A stretch of DNA of 64,000 nt from Azospirillum oryzae (GCF_008364795.1 NZ_VTTM01000005.1:186001-250000); one strand, 5' to 3'; shown: positions 44,653 through 54,077, counted from the stretch's first letter. Numbers and translations: made by a program. Notes: a model not told the origin generated them from the letters alone.

Positions 44653-46019
44653 AGCCGCTTCCCCTGCTGACCCGCAAGCCGGCCGCCGGGCCTGCCCTTC
44701 CCCTGGCGGGCGCGACGGCACCGGCGCTGCCCTTCACCGCCGCCACTGCGCCCGAGACCGAGGGCCGCTTCGGCGACGGGTTGTTCGCCGTCGGCATCGC
44801 CGCCTTCCTGGCCGCAGTGGGCTGGGCGTCGGTCGCCGAGCTGAACGTCTCAAGCAGCGCTCCCGGCGACGTGGTGCCGCTGGCCTACAACCAGTCGGTC
44901 CAACATTTCGAAGGCGGCATCGTCCGCGACATTCTGGTGCAGGAAGGCGATTCGGTGAAGGCCGGGCAGGTTCTGGTCGAGTTGGACCAGACGAAGACCC
45001 GCGCCGACCTTGAGGAATTGCGCCTGCGCCTCGGCTCGCTCTCCGCCGACATCGCCCGGCTGGAGGCTGAGGTCGCGCGCCGCGACAGCATCGACTTTCC
45101 CGACAGGCTGAGCCGCGAGCGGCCGGATCTGGTGGCGCAGACCCGGGACCTGTTCCGCGCCCGGCGCGACCGGTTGGCCTCCGACCTCGACATCCAGCGC
45201 CAGGACATCGTCCAGCGCGAACAGCAGATGGCTGCCATCCGCGCCCGCATCGCCGGCTCACAGGTGGCGCAGGGACTGATCCGCGAGCAGCTGTCCATCA
45301 GCGAAAGCCTGCTGAAGCGCGAGATCACCAACCGCATGAAGCATCTGGAACTGCTGCGCGACGATGCCCGCATCACCGGTTCCATCGCCGAGGACCGCGC
45401 AACGCTGGCCCAGGCCGAAGCGGCTCTGGCCGAGGCCCGCAGCAAGTTGGTGTGGATCGGACGCAAGTACGAGGAAGAGGGCCGCAACGCGCTCGACGAG
45501 GCGCGGCGCAACCACAGCGAACTGTCGCAACGGTTGACCCGTTACCAGGACAGCCTCGACCGGTCCAGCATGCGCGCGCCGATGGACGGGATCGTAAAGA
45601 CGCTGGCCGTCTCCACCAAGGGCGCCGTGGTCAAGGCCGGCGAAACCGTTGTGGAACTGGTGCCGCGCGACGGCAATCTGGTTGTGGACGCCCGCCTGCC
45701 GGTGCAGGACATCGGCTATGTCCGCGCCGACCAGCCGGTGGTGGTGACGCTCGCCGGCAGCGACGCCTCCCGCTTCGGCCATATCGAGGGCCGGGTGCGC
45801 ACGATCAGCCCGGACACCCTGCTCGATGCCAACAAGCAGTCCTACTACAAGGTGCGCGTCGAGCTGCCGGTGACCCGCTTCGACTATGGCGGCAAGACCT
45901 ACGAGCTGTTCCCCGGCGTGCGGGTGACCTGCAGCATCCTGACCGGGCGCCGTACGATCCTCGACTACGTCTTCTCGCCGGTCCTCAACGGCCTCCAGCA
46001 CGCGATGCAGGAGCGGTGA
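44649..46019 (+). CDS. HlyD-family periplasmic adaptor of the type I exporter
   Basis: The 456-residue protein starts at a GTG that overlaps the ABC gene stop. A Pro/Ala-rich cytoplasmic N-terminus leads to one membrane helix (GLFAVGIAAFLAAVGWASVA, about 42-61). Then come a lipoyl-like half (QHFEGGIVRDILVQEGDSVK), a long coiled coil with RDRLASDLDIQRQDIVQREQ, the returning lipoyl half (MRAPMDGIVKTLAVSTKGAV), and the HlyD end segment. It bridges the ABC protein and TolC. Confidence 0.93.
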   Translation: MKPLPLLTRKPAAGPALPLAGATAPALPFTAATAPETEGRFGDGLFAVGIAAFLAAVGWASVAELNVSSSAPGDVVPLAYNQSVQHFEGGIVRDILVQEGDSVKAGQVLVELDQTKTRADLEELRLRLGSLSADIARLEAEVARRDSIDFPDRLSRERPDLVAQTRDLFRARRDRLASDLDIQRQDIVQREQQMAAIRARIAGSQVAQGLIREQLSISESLLKREITNRMKHLELLRDDARITGSIAEDRATLAQAEAALAEARSKLVWIGRKYEEEGRNALDEARRNHSELSQRLTRYQDSLDRSSMRAPMDGIVKTLAVSTKGAVVKAGETVVELVPRDGNLVVDARLPVQDIGYVRADQPVVVTLAGSDASRFGHIEGRVRTISPDTLLDANKQSYYKVRVELPVTRFDYGGKTYELFPGVRVTCSILTGRRTILDYVFSPVLNGLQHAMQER

Positions 46020-46065
46020 GGATGGTCCGCGCGGCTCGATTTTTCCCTCTCCCGAGGATCACCCG

Positions 46066-49000
46066 ATGCTGAGTTCGCTCCAGCCCCGTTCCCGGCCGCC
46101 GCTGCGCTGGTCGCACATGACCAAGAAGGCACGCTTCGCCCTGATCCTGGCGGCGGCGATGCTGGTCACCGTGGTGGTGTCGCTGGTGGTGCGCGCCGGC
46201 TTCCTCGGCGGGCGGACCGGGGAGCCGCTGGCGCTCGCCGTCGTCGGACCGCTGAGCGGACCGGATGCCGCACTGGGGCTGGCGCTGCGCAAGGGTGCGG
46301 CCCTGCGCGCCGACACCATCAACGCGGCCGGCGGCATCGGCGGACGGCCGGTGGAAATCAGGCCATTCGACGACGAGGGCGACAAGGGCAAGTCGCTGGA
46401 GATCGCCCGACGCATCGCCAACGATCCCGACATCGTCGCGGTGATCGGCCACACACCGGAGGCTACGGACAGCGCCACCGCCATCTATGCGCAGAGGAAG
46501 ATCCCGCTGATCGCCCCGCGCCCGCTGGTCCGCCCGGCGGATGCAGCACCCAGCCCATGGCTGTTCAGCATCGCCTTCGACCGCACGCACGAGACCCGCT
46601 TCCTCGCCAACTATGTCCGCAATGTGGTGGGCGAACCGATGGTCGCCATCATTCGCGATGACAGCGAGCAGGCGGCCTCCCTGGCCGGTCAGTTCGATAC
46701 CATCCTCCAGCGCTTCGGCACCAAGCTGGTCAACCAGTGGACCTACACCCCCGGACGCGGTGGAGCCGGCGCCCTGCCGGCGCTCGCCCAGGCGGTGAAG
46801 GAGAAGATGCCGACCGGCGCCATCGTCGTCATCGGGTCGGCGGTGGACAGCGCCCGCGTGGTGGTCGCGTTGCGCGATGCCGGCGTGCGCAACCTGATCG
46901 CCGGCGGTTCCGAAATGGCGACGGCGGCCTTCCGCACCGAAATCGTCGCCCAGACGCAGGGCAACCCCAAGGCGCTGACGCCGGAGGCCTACGGCCATAG
47001 CCTGCTGGTCGCGTCGCCCGTGCTGTTCGACACGGCGAGCGAGCGGGCGCAGCGCTTTTACGGCCAGTACGTCAAACGCTTCAACGCCGTGCCCGATTGG
47101 GCGGCGGCGCTGGGGGCGGACGGCGTCGACCTGATCGCCGGCGCCATCGCAGCCTCCCCCGCCAGCGCCGGCAAGCCGGGCGGCGACGCGCTGCGCCTCG
47201 CCATCGCCGGCCATGACCGGACCGAAAACGCCTTCCAGGCCAATGCCGGCGCCTGGACCTTCGATGCCCGCGGGCAGGCGACGCTGCCGGTGATGATGGC
47301 GACCTACAACGGCCTGAACCCGGTGGCGGCGCTGACCCAATTGCAGCCGATCCGCGAGGCCGGCGTCTCCAACTTCCTGGAGGAGGTGCAGCGGGGGCGG
47401 GCGCTCTACGTCAACGACCGCTTCATGTACAAGACGGACGTCATCTACACCGGCGTCCAACTGCACGAGATCCGCGACCTCAATCCCGATGCCAACGAAG
47501 CGACGCTGAACCTGACCATCTGGTTCCGCTACCGCGGCACGTTCAACCCGACCGACGTCGTCTTCACCAATGCGGTCAAGCCGGTGGAACTCGGCAAACC
47601 CTACCGCGAGGAGCGCGGCGAGGTCACCACCTACGTCGCCTACCGGATCGAGGGGCGCTTTGCACTCGACTTCTCCGACCAGCGGCCGCCTTACGGCAGC
47701 CATTCGGTCGGCGTCAGCTTCCGCCACCGGACCCAGAACCGCAATACCGTGATGTTCGTCTCCGACGTGCTGGGCATGTCGCTGGTGAACACCAACGATT
47801 TCGTGGAGAAGCTGAAGGCGATGGCGGCGGCGGAAACCGCCTCGGCCGCCGACCTCAGCCTCGCCGACCGCTTCCGCCGGGCGCTGGAGGGCGAAAGCGA
47901 AAGCTCCACTCTGCTCGACCAGTTGCGCGCCCGGCGGGTGCTCGCCCCCTCGCCCGGCTGGCGGCTGGCGCGCGCCTGGATTTCCCAGGACGTCACCAGC
48001 GTGAGCAGCGAGGGCGACCCCAACTATGTCGGCTTCGGCCGACCGCAGCCGGACTTCTCCCGCGTCGATTTCGGCGTGGTCGCGACGCCGGACGCCCCGG
48101 CGGCGCGCGACTTCATCCATCGCGACTTCTTCGTCTACATCGCCATCTTCAGCGCCGTTCTGGCGGTGTTCGCCGCCTTCATGGACCGACGCGACCGCGG
48201 CCAGTTCTGGAAGATCCAGACCCTGTTCATGCGTATCCTGTCCTGGCCGCTTCTGCTGATGTCGGCCGGCAACATCGCGCTGGATCAGGCGGTGGCGACG
48301 CTGCCGGCCAGCGGCATTGCCATGGTGGTGAACGGCGTCAACGTATTGTGGTGGATCGTGCCGGCGATCCTGGTCGACCGCACGCTGGAACGCTTCGTCT
48401 GGACCCCGCTGGAGATCCGCACCCAGCGCCGGATCCCGGCAATCGTCCGCCGCTTCTCCACCCTGATCGTCTTCGGCTTCGCCGGCTGCGGCATCATCGC
48501 CTTCGTGCTGAAGCAGCCGATCACCAGCCTGCTGGCCGCCTCCGGCCTCGTCGGCATGGTCGTCGGCCTCGCCATCCAGGCGAACATCGCCAACGTCTTC
48601 TCCGGCATCGTCCTCAACATCGAACGACCGTTCCAGATCGGCGACAGCATCCAGATCACCGACATCGTTCGCGGCGTCGTGGTGGACATGACATGGCGGA
48701 CGGTGCGGGTGCGCAACGTCGCCGGCTTCATCGTCGCCATGCCCAACGCCAAGGTGTCGGAGGCCACCGTCGTCAATTTCAGCGCGGTCGAACGCGTCTC
48801 GATGAAGCTGGAATATTTCGCCGACGCGCGCCACGACCCTGGACGGATGGGCGGCCTGCTGACCGGTGCGCTGCGCGCCGCCGATCGGGTAATGCCCAGC
48901 GCGACCGGCGGCCTGCCTTTCGTCCGCTATGACGGCTTCCGTGCCGTCAACGGCCAGTGGCTGTGCAAATACAACCTGTTCTTCTGGGTCAAGGACCACG

Positions 49001-49149
49001 ACGCCAGCTTCGCCGTGCCGGAACTGGTCTGGCGGTCCGTCTATCGCACGCTGGCCGACGCCGGCATCGACCCGACCCCGCCCGACCTGATGGAGGCGGG
49101 TGCTGCAATCGGCACCGCCACCGGCGCCGTCACGGCCATACCGGCATGA
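46066..49149 (+). CDS. periplasmic-binding domain / Cys-loop-like domain / MscS channel fusion
   Basis: The 1027-residue product has three regions. After one membrane helix (about 24-46), residues 55-415 are a family-6 periplasmic-binding (LivJ-like) domain: LAVVGPLSGPDAALGLALRK, INAAGGIGGRPVEIRPFDDE, VIGHTPEATDSATAIYAQRK, GADGVDLIAGAI. Residues about 446-575 (YKTDVIYTGVQLHEIRDLNP, EATLNLTIWFRYRGTFNPTD, VVFTNAV) look like the extracellular beta-sandwich of pentameric ligand-gated channels. Residues about 685-930 are MscS: four helices, the pore helix ASGLVGMVVGLAIQANIANV (about 823-842), then IERPFQIGDSIQITDIVRGV. It should be a ligand-gated channel of the inner membrane. A GAGGA site precedes ATG 46066; it lies 46 bp after hlyD and overlaps the next gene. 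Confidence 0.8.
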   Translation: MLSSLQPRSRPPLRWSHMTKKARFALILAAAMLVTVVVSLVVRAGFLGGRTGEPLALAVVGPLSGPDAALGLALRKGAALRADTINAAGGIGGRPVEIRPFDDEGDKGKSLEIARRIANDPDIVAVIGHTPEATDSATAIYAQRKIPLIAPRPLVRPADAAPSPWLFSIAFDRTHETRFLANYVRNVVGEPMVAIIRDDSEQAASLAGQFDTILQRFGTKLVNQWTYTPGRGGAGALPALAQAVKEKMPTGAIVVIGSAVDSARVVVALRDAGVRNLIAGGSEMATAAFRTEIVAQTQGNPKALTPEAYGHSLLVASPVLFDTASERAQRFYGQYVKRFNAVPDWAAALGADGVDLIAGAIAASPASAGKPGGDALRLAIAGHDRTENAFQANAGAWTFDARGQATLPVMMATYNGLNPVAALTQLQPIREAGVSNFLEEVQRGRALYVNDRFMYKTDVIYTGVQLHEIRDLNPDANEATLNLTIWFRYRGTFNPTDVVFTNAVKPVELGKPYREERGEVTTYVAYRIEGRFALDFSDQRPPYGSHSVGVSFRHRTQNRNTVMFVSDVLGMSLVNTNDFVEKLKAMAAAETASAADLSLADRFRRALEGESESSTLLDQLRARRVLAPSPGWRLARAWISQDVTSVSSEGDPNYVGFGRPQPDFSRVDFGVVATPDAPAARDFIHRDFFVYIAIFSAVLAVFAAFMDRRDRGQFWKIQTLFMRILSWPLLLMSAGNIALDQAVATLPASGIAMVVNGVNVLWWIVPAILVDRTLERFVWTPLEIRTQRRIPAIVRRFSTLIVFGFAGCGIIAFVLKQPITSLLAASGLVGMVVGLAIQANIANVFSGIVLNIERPFQIGDSIQITDIVRGVVVDMTWRTVRVRNVAGFIVAMPNAKVSEATVVNFSAVERVSMKLEYFADARHDPGRMGGLLTGALRAADRVMPSATGGLPFVRYDGFRAVNGQWLCKYNLFFWVKDHDASFAVPELVWRSVYRTLADAGIDPTPPDLMEAGAAIGTATGAVTAIPA

Positions 49150-49571
49150 GCAGGAAATTTCCGATGACACGCCCCTTCTCCTGCCGCCGGCTCGCCGCGG
49201 CGACACTGCTGCCGGTCCTGCTTGTCGGGGCGGGCTGTGCCCCGCTCGGCGGCGAAAAATCCGCCGCAATCCTGGAGCGGGTGGCCGACGGCGACTATGA
49301 CGTCGGCATCCGTTATCCGTCCAAGCGCACCCGCTACGTGATGATCGTCGAGGACGACGAGGAGTCCTTCGCCATCACCAACCGGCCGACGGCCGGCAGG
49401 GATACAGCCGGCGCTGCGGCAATTCCGGCGGAGGAACCGGCCGTACCCCAGCGGAACGACCGGGTGCTTGCCCCCTGCGCCGTATCCGCCGGCAACTGGT
49501 ATCGCCACACGCCGGCCGGCTATGTCTGCGCCGGTCAGGCGGGGGCCGCATCCGCGGCGACGGGGGGCTGA
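49146..49571 (+). CDS. small lipoprotein of unknown function
   Basis: The product is 141 residues from ATG 49146, which overlaps the channel gene stop (ATGA); ATG 49164 is an alternative. The N-terminus RRLAATLLPVLLVGAGC-like stretch ends in a plausible lipobox with Gly at -3, which is less usual. The body has GDYDVGIRYPSKRTRYVMIV and a Pro/Ala-rich middle, and the end holds two further Cys. I do not recognise the family. Its place between the channel and the TssJ-like gene suggests an envelope accessory role. Confidence 0.65.
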   Translation: MSRKFPMTRPFSCRRLAAATLLPVLLVGAGCAPLGGEKSAAILERVADGDYDVGIRYPSKRTRYVMIVEDDEESFAITNRPTAGRDTAGAAAIPAEEPAVPQRNDRVLAPCAVSAGNWYRHTPAGYVCAGQAGAASAATGG

Positions 49572-49573
49572 CC

Positions 49574-50056
49574 GTGAAGCGTCTGGCCCTGACGATCGCC
49601 CTGCTCCTTGCCAGCTGTGCCGCGGACAGGTCCGCTCGTCCCGACGTTGACGGCGGCGCGAGCGGCAACTCCGCCCCCATTCTGCGCATCGAGGCCGACC
49701 CCGACGCCAACAACCGCCATCCGGTGGCCGTCGACGTGGTACGGGTGGCCGACGGCGCGCTGGCGCGCCGGCTCGGTTCGCTCGACGCTGCAGGCTGGTT
49801 TCGCGATCGGGCCGCCCTGAACGGTGAGGCCGCCGGGCGGATCGCCATCGCGTCGTGGGAGATGGTGCCCGGCCAGAGCGTGATCCTGCGCAGCCTGCCG
49901 CCCTTCGTCGCGACTCCGTCCGCAACCATCGTCTTCGCCCGCTACGGCACGCCGGGCGTCCACCGCCAGTCGCTGGATGGCGCGAGCGCCCTGGACATCC
50001 GCCTGGGTCATGACGGCTTCACCGTGGCTCCGCTGCCGAAGGACACCGCACCGTGA
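49574..50056 (+). CDS. TssJ-like outer-membrane lipoprotein
   Basis: The 160-residue product starts at GTG 49574 and has a clear lipobox (ALLLASC). The mature part starts with a short linker, then PILRIEADPDANNRHPVAVD and VVRVADGALARRLGSLDAAGWF. This follows the TssJ pattern of a beta-sandwich lipoprotein (N-terminal strand, Asn-Pro-like turn, GRPxP-type strand, then a helix). TssJ anchors the T6SS membrane complex in the outer membrane and binds TssM. The resemblance is weak alone but is supported by the two genes downstream. Confidence 0.5.
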   Translation: MKRLALTIALLLASCAADRSARPDVDGGASGNSAPILRIEADPDANNRHPVAVDVVRVADGALARRLGSLDAAGWFRDRAALNGEAAGRIAIASWEMVPGQSVILRSLPPFVATPSATIVFARYGTPGVHRQSLDGASALDIRLGHDGFTVAPLPKDTAP

Positions 50057-50811
50057 CCGTCCGGCCCGCCCCCTCCCCGGCCCCCTCGCCCGGTCACGCT
50101 CCGGCTGTCCCGCAGGAAGCGATGCGCGGAACCGGTCCGGGTGTCCTGACCCTGTTCCGCGCCTTCCACACCGACCTGCTGGCCGGCTGCGCTCAGGAGC
50201 AGGCCCCCGCCGGGTCGGTGGCCGAACGGCTGGTCGCGACGCTCCACGGCATGAGCGGCGCGGCGACCGCCCAGGGTCCCGCCGCCCACGGCATGGTGGT
50301 GAAGGCGGTCTTCGCGATGGCGATGCTGGCCGACCGGGCGTTGTCCCAGGTGAAGCCTGCCGATGCCGTCGTAGCCGGCCGCCTGTTCGGCGCGAACGCC
50401 ACATTGCAAACCCTGTTCGTCCAGGCCGACGACCTGATCCGCCAGGGCACCAAGGCCGACCGCGGACTTGCCACCGTCTATCTTGCAACGCTGGCTCTGG
50501 GCTTCCCCGACGACGCCCAGGCGGCGGCGCGACGTTCCCCGCTGCACCGGATCGTCACCCGCAAGGAAGGTGGAACCGAGCCGACCCACGCCGGCCTTGC
50601 CAGCCCGCGCGCCTATGATCCGCCGGCGGGTGCCGTGCTCGGCACCTTCCGTCCGTCGGCACGGCGCTGGTGGATGGCGGCCGGCGGCGTGACGGCACTG
50701 TTCCTGCTGGTATCGCATCTGCTGTGGTCCACCGCGGTGAACGATCTCCAGCGTGACCTGCGCGGCGCCCGGTCTGCGGTCGAGGATATGGGGCTGTCAT
50801 GGTCCTACTGA
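50053..50811 (+). CDS. TssL/DotU-like inner-membrane protein
   Basis: The 252-residue product starts at a GTG overlapping the previous stop. A helical cytoplasmic domain (LTLFRAFHTDLLAG, VKAVFAMAMLADRALSQ, RLFGANATLQTLFVQADDLI, TVYLATLALGFPDDAQ) resembles the DotU family, where the last segment corresponds to the conserved Y-x-CLxLGFxG stretch. A single C-terminal helix (WWMAAGGVTALFLLVSHLLW, about 205-224) and a short periplasmic tail match TssL topology. No peptidoglycan-binding OmpA extension is present. It overlaps the TssM-like gene by 13 nt. Confidence 0.6.
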   Translation: MTVRPAPSPAPSPGHAPAVPQEAMRGTGPGVLTLFRAFHTDLLAGCAQEQAPAGSVAERLVATLHGMSGAATAQGPAAHGMVVKAVFAMAMLADRALSQVKPADAVVAGRLFGANATLQTLFVQADDLIRQGTKADRGLATVYLATLALGFPDDAQAAARRSPLHRIVTRKEGGTEPTHAGLASPRAYDPPAGAVLGTFRPSARRWWMAAGGVTALFLLVSHLLWSTAVNDLQRDLRGARSAVEDMGLSWSY

Positions 50812-53800
50812 TCCTGACGCTGGAGTTCCTGCTCTCCACCATCGGCTCGGCAATCGGCTGGGCCCTGTCCTTCGTCTTCGCCTTTCTGCCCTACGCGCTG
50901 GCGGCACTTCCAGCCTACATTCTCTTCCGGGCGGCCCGGACGGTCTGGCCCAAGCTGCGCGCCCGACTGCGCCGCGGCCGCAAGCCCGCCGCCAAGGCGC
51001 CTGCCCGCAAAAGGGCGGCGGCGCGCAAGGCCATGACTTCGTCGCCCCTGCATGTGAGAGCGGAAGCGCCGCCTCCGTCGAAAGCCGCCGCCGGCAAGCC
51101 TCCACTGGCCCGCATCTACGGAGAAGGCCTGGACATTCTGACCCGGCAGATGCGTGGTCCCCTGCGGCGCGGCGACATTCCCTGGTTCCTTGCCTTCGGC
51201 GTCGGCGGTCCGGCGCTGCTCGCCACCGACCCGACCCATGTCAACTGGCCGGAGGATGGCAGCGCCGGGGATGGCTGCTGGTGGTTCTGCGAAGGGGCGG
51301 CGATCCTGCATGCAGGAGCCGATTCGGCCGACGGCTCCAAGCTCGACGCCTCCTGGCCGTCGCTGGTCGCGGCGATGGCCAAGCGGCCGATGCGCCGGCC
51401 GCTGGACGGCATCCTGCTTATGGTCGGCGCCGACGAACTGTGCGCCGCCACCGAACGCGAGGTGCCGCGCAAGGCATTGGCCAAGCGGGCGGAGGCCCTG
51501 CGCGCCCGGCTGCGGGCGATCCGCGACGACCTCGGCATGGTCTGCCCGGTGCATGTGGTAGTGGTGCGCGCGGAGGCCCTCGACGGCTTCGCCGACCTCT
51601 GCGCCGCAGTTCCCGCCGCCCTGCTGGACAGCACGCTGGGGTGGACCAGCCAACAGGACTGGCTGCTGCCTTTCGAACCCGCCCGGGTGGGCGAGGCGTT
51701 CGACGCCATCCGGTCGGATCTGGCACTGCTGGAGGCGGACGCCCTTGCCGCCGGAACCGCCGGCATGCGCCTGCCACTGCTTGCCTCGTCCCTGGAAACG
51801 CTGCGGCACCCGTTGGCGCTGTTCCTCGATGGTGCGTTGGGAGGGGATGAGACCGCCGAACCCTTTCCGCTGCGCGGCATCGCCCTGACGGGTGCCTGTG
51901 CGACTGCGACGGGTGGTCGCCGCCCGGCCTTTGCCCGTGACCTGCTGCCCGGCCGGGCCTTCGCAGAACCCGGCTATGGCCGTCCGTCCGAGGCCGCGTT
52001 CCTGAAAGGCCACCGCCGGCGCCGGATCGCACAGGCCACGCTGGCCGCATCCGCCACGGTCCTGTCGCTCGCGGCGTGGCAGGGCTTCGCCACCGTCTCG
52101 GCCGGCAGCCCCGCCGTTGCGGCCCCGGTCTCCGATCTGCGGCGGGCGCTGCTGTCGCGCGACGCCGTTGCCGACGCTGCCTTGGTGACCCGCGTGATCG
52201 CCGCCACCGCCGCGATGGAGCGCGACCGGCTCGCCACGCCGCTGCTGCCAACCTCGCTGTTCAGCGGCTTCGACGAGGACAAGCGGCGGCTCGCCTCGGT
52301 CACACTGCGCCGCGCGGTGCTGCGGCCGATCCGCGACGCGCTGCTGCCCAGTTCCGCCCTGACCGACCTGCCTCCCGTCGCCAATCCCCGCAGAGTCGAG
52401 GAACTGCCGGCCTTCCGCCGGCTGGCTGCGCAGTTGGACCGCATCGGCGGCCGGCGCGACGCGCTGGAGCGTTACGACCGCTTCCGCCGCAACAGCGGGT
52501 TCGACGAACTGATCGCGCTGGCGGAAAGCGTCTATGGTGCCGTCCCCCGCCCGCCGGTGACGGCGACCGACGGTTTCATCACGCGTATCGCCGCCGGTGC
52601 CGATCTTCCCAACCTGGATGCCAGGACCATCGCGGTCGCCTTGCGGGCGGAGTCGGTGCAACTCGCCACTCCGCTCGCCGAGGAACTCTATACCCGCAAC
52701 CCCTTGGGCCTTCGCGCGCAGGCGCTGGCCAAGCGTCTGCAGGATCTTCCCGAGGCGCCGACCGGAGAGGATGTCGCAGACGTCCGCCGGCTGGTCGATG
52801 CGGTCGCCGAGGCCGCCGGCTGGCCGATCGCCGCCGCGTTGCGGGACCCCGCGCGCGGGTTGCCGGATGCCGTGAAGCTGGCGCTTCAGAAGGCGGCGAT
52901 CGCCGACCTGCCCGGCCGCGACACCACCGAGCGCATCACGGAAGCGCTGTCGACCGCCGCCACATCGACCCGTGCCGCCTTGCTGGCGCTCGACGCCGTG
53001 CCGGTCGGCCGCCTGCTCGCAAGCGGGGAGGCAGGAGCACTGACCTTGAACCCGGCCGTCGCCGCACTGCCAGCACAAATGGCCACAACCTTGGCCGGCA
53101 AAGCTCCGGACGAACCGGCGCCGGCCAAATCCGCCGCTCCCGAAAGCAAACCCGTGGAGCCCGTCTCGGCCGCACCGGCCGTCGAGCCCCGACCCGCACC
53201 GAAAGCTCAGGCGGTGGCTTCCCCCATGCCCGAACAACCAGTTGCCGCCGATCCGGCGCCTGCGTCGTACACAGCCCCGCCACCGGCCCGGCTGCCGCCA
53301 CAACCGATGCCATTGCCCCCCTTGCCGACCCCGTCCGCCGGAGTTTCGGCCCCGGAGACGGGCGCGGCGGTGACGACGCTTGATGCAATCTTCGCCCAGT
53401 CCCTGGCGGGCCGCTTCCCCTTCGTCCGCCCTGACCTCGCCCGCGGCGCGCCCGATGCCGATCCCAAGGAGGTTCGCCGCTTCTTCGAGCAGCTTGACGA
53501 GAACCGGCCCGCAATCACGAGGACGGCGACGCCCGAACTCGCCGCTTTCCTGGAGAAGATGGAAGCGGCACGGCCGCTGCTCGACACGGTCGTACGCAAT
53601 GCACCGGTAAGGGTCCGTTTCACCTACGGCACCAACCGGGCACAGGAGCTTGGGGCGGAGCATATCATCGATTGGTCGGTCCGTTCCGGGACCGGTGCGG
53701 TCGGCGCCTCCACCGGTTCCGAACCGTTGGTCTGGAAGGCCGGTCAGCCGCTGCAGATCAGCTTCCGCTGGGCCTCCGGTTCGCCCTACCGGCCGAAAAG

Positions 53801-54077
53801 CGCCATGGCGAGCGAGGCCGAGGCCGCCACGGGCGACACGCTGACCCTGGTGGAGCGCGGCCCATGGGCGCTGCTCCGCCTGTTGAGAAGCCGGTCGGCT
53901 CCCTCATCGGTCACCGGTGACGGCGTCCTGCTGCGCATCGCCTTGCCGACCCAGACCATCGGCGGCGAACCGGCACGCGACACGATCCTGTTCATGACCG
54001 CGTCGATTGCCGTCGGATCGCGCGCGTCCCTGTCGGCCAAGGCACTCGATCTGCCGTCCCGTTTCCCTTCCAGGTAG
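50799..54077 (+). CDS. TssM/IcmF-like inner-membrane protein lacking a P-loop
   Basis: The 1092-residue product has TssM topology: two N-terminal helices (about 3-44), a cytoplasmic domain (about 60-400), a third helix near 411-430, and a large periplasmic part with a Pro/Ala-rich insert (about 770-860). The cytoplasmic domain reads IPWFLAFGVGGPALL, WWFCEGAAILHAGADSADG, RRPLDGILLMVGADEL, MVCPVHVVVVRAEALDGFADL. These correspond to IcmF segments (PWYLvlG, WWFtdeAvllDTaGRY, RPlnGvll, PVYvllTKaDLl.GF), but where IcmF has GxxGxGKT this protein has GVGGPALL, so nucleotide binding is probably lost. The C-terminus (LVWKAGQPLQISFRWASGSP, RGPWALLRLLRSR) resembles the TssM end. Confidence 0.75.
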   Translation: MVLLILTLEFLLSTIGSAIGWALSFVFAFLPYALAALPAYILFRAARTVWPKLRARLRRGRKPAAKAPARKRAAARKAMTSSPLHVRAEAPPPSKAAAGKPPLARIYGEGLDILTRQMRGPLRRGDIPWFLAFGVGGPALLATDPTHVNWPEDGSAGDGCWWFCEGAAILHAGADSADGSKLDASWPSLVAAMAKRPMRRPLDGILLMVGADELCAATEREVPRKALAKRAEALRARLRAIRDDLGMVCPVHVVVVRAEALDGFADLCAAVPAALLDSTLGWTSQQDWLLPFEPARVGEAFDAIRSDLALLEADALAAGTAGMRLPLLASSLETLRHPLALFLDGALGGDETAEPFPLRGIALTGACATATGGRRPAFARDLLPGRAFAEPGYGRPSEAAFLKGHRRRRIAQATLAASATVLSLAAWQGFATVSAGSPAVAAPVSDLRRALLSRDAVADAALVTRVIAATAAMERDRLATPLLPTSLFSGFDEDKRRLASVTLRRAVLRPIRDALLPSSALTDLPPVANPRRVEELPAFRRLAAQLDRIGGRRDALERYDRFRRNSGFDELIALAESVYGAVPRPPVTATDGFITRIAAGADLPNLDARTIAVALRAESVQLATPLAEELYTRNPLGLRAQALAKRLQDLPEAPTGEDVADVRRLVDAVAEAAGWPIAAALRDPARGLPDAVKLALQKAAIADLPGRDTTERITEALSTAATSTRAALLALDAVPVGRLLASGEAGALTLNPAVAALPAQMATTLAGKAPDEPAPAKSAAPESKPVEPVSAAPAVEPRPAPKAQAVASPMPEQPVAADPAPASYTAPPPARLPPQPMPLPPLPTPSAGVSAPETGAAVTTLDAIFAQSLAGRFPFVRPDLARGAPDADPKEVRRFFEQLDENRPAITRTATPELAAFLEKMEAARPLLDTVVRNAPVRVRFTYGTNRAQELGAEHIIDWSVRSGTGAVGASTGSEPLVWKAGQPLQISFRWASGSPYRPKSAMASEAEAATGDTLTLVERGPWALLRLLRSRSAPSSVTGDGVLLRIALPTQTIGGEPARDTILFMTASIAVGSRASLSAKALDLPSRFPSR

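Noticed and set aside
49574-54077. A complete type VI secretion locus
   Set aside because: No TssB, TssC, Hcp, VgrG, TssK or ClpV gene is found in the 64 kb.
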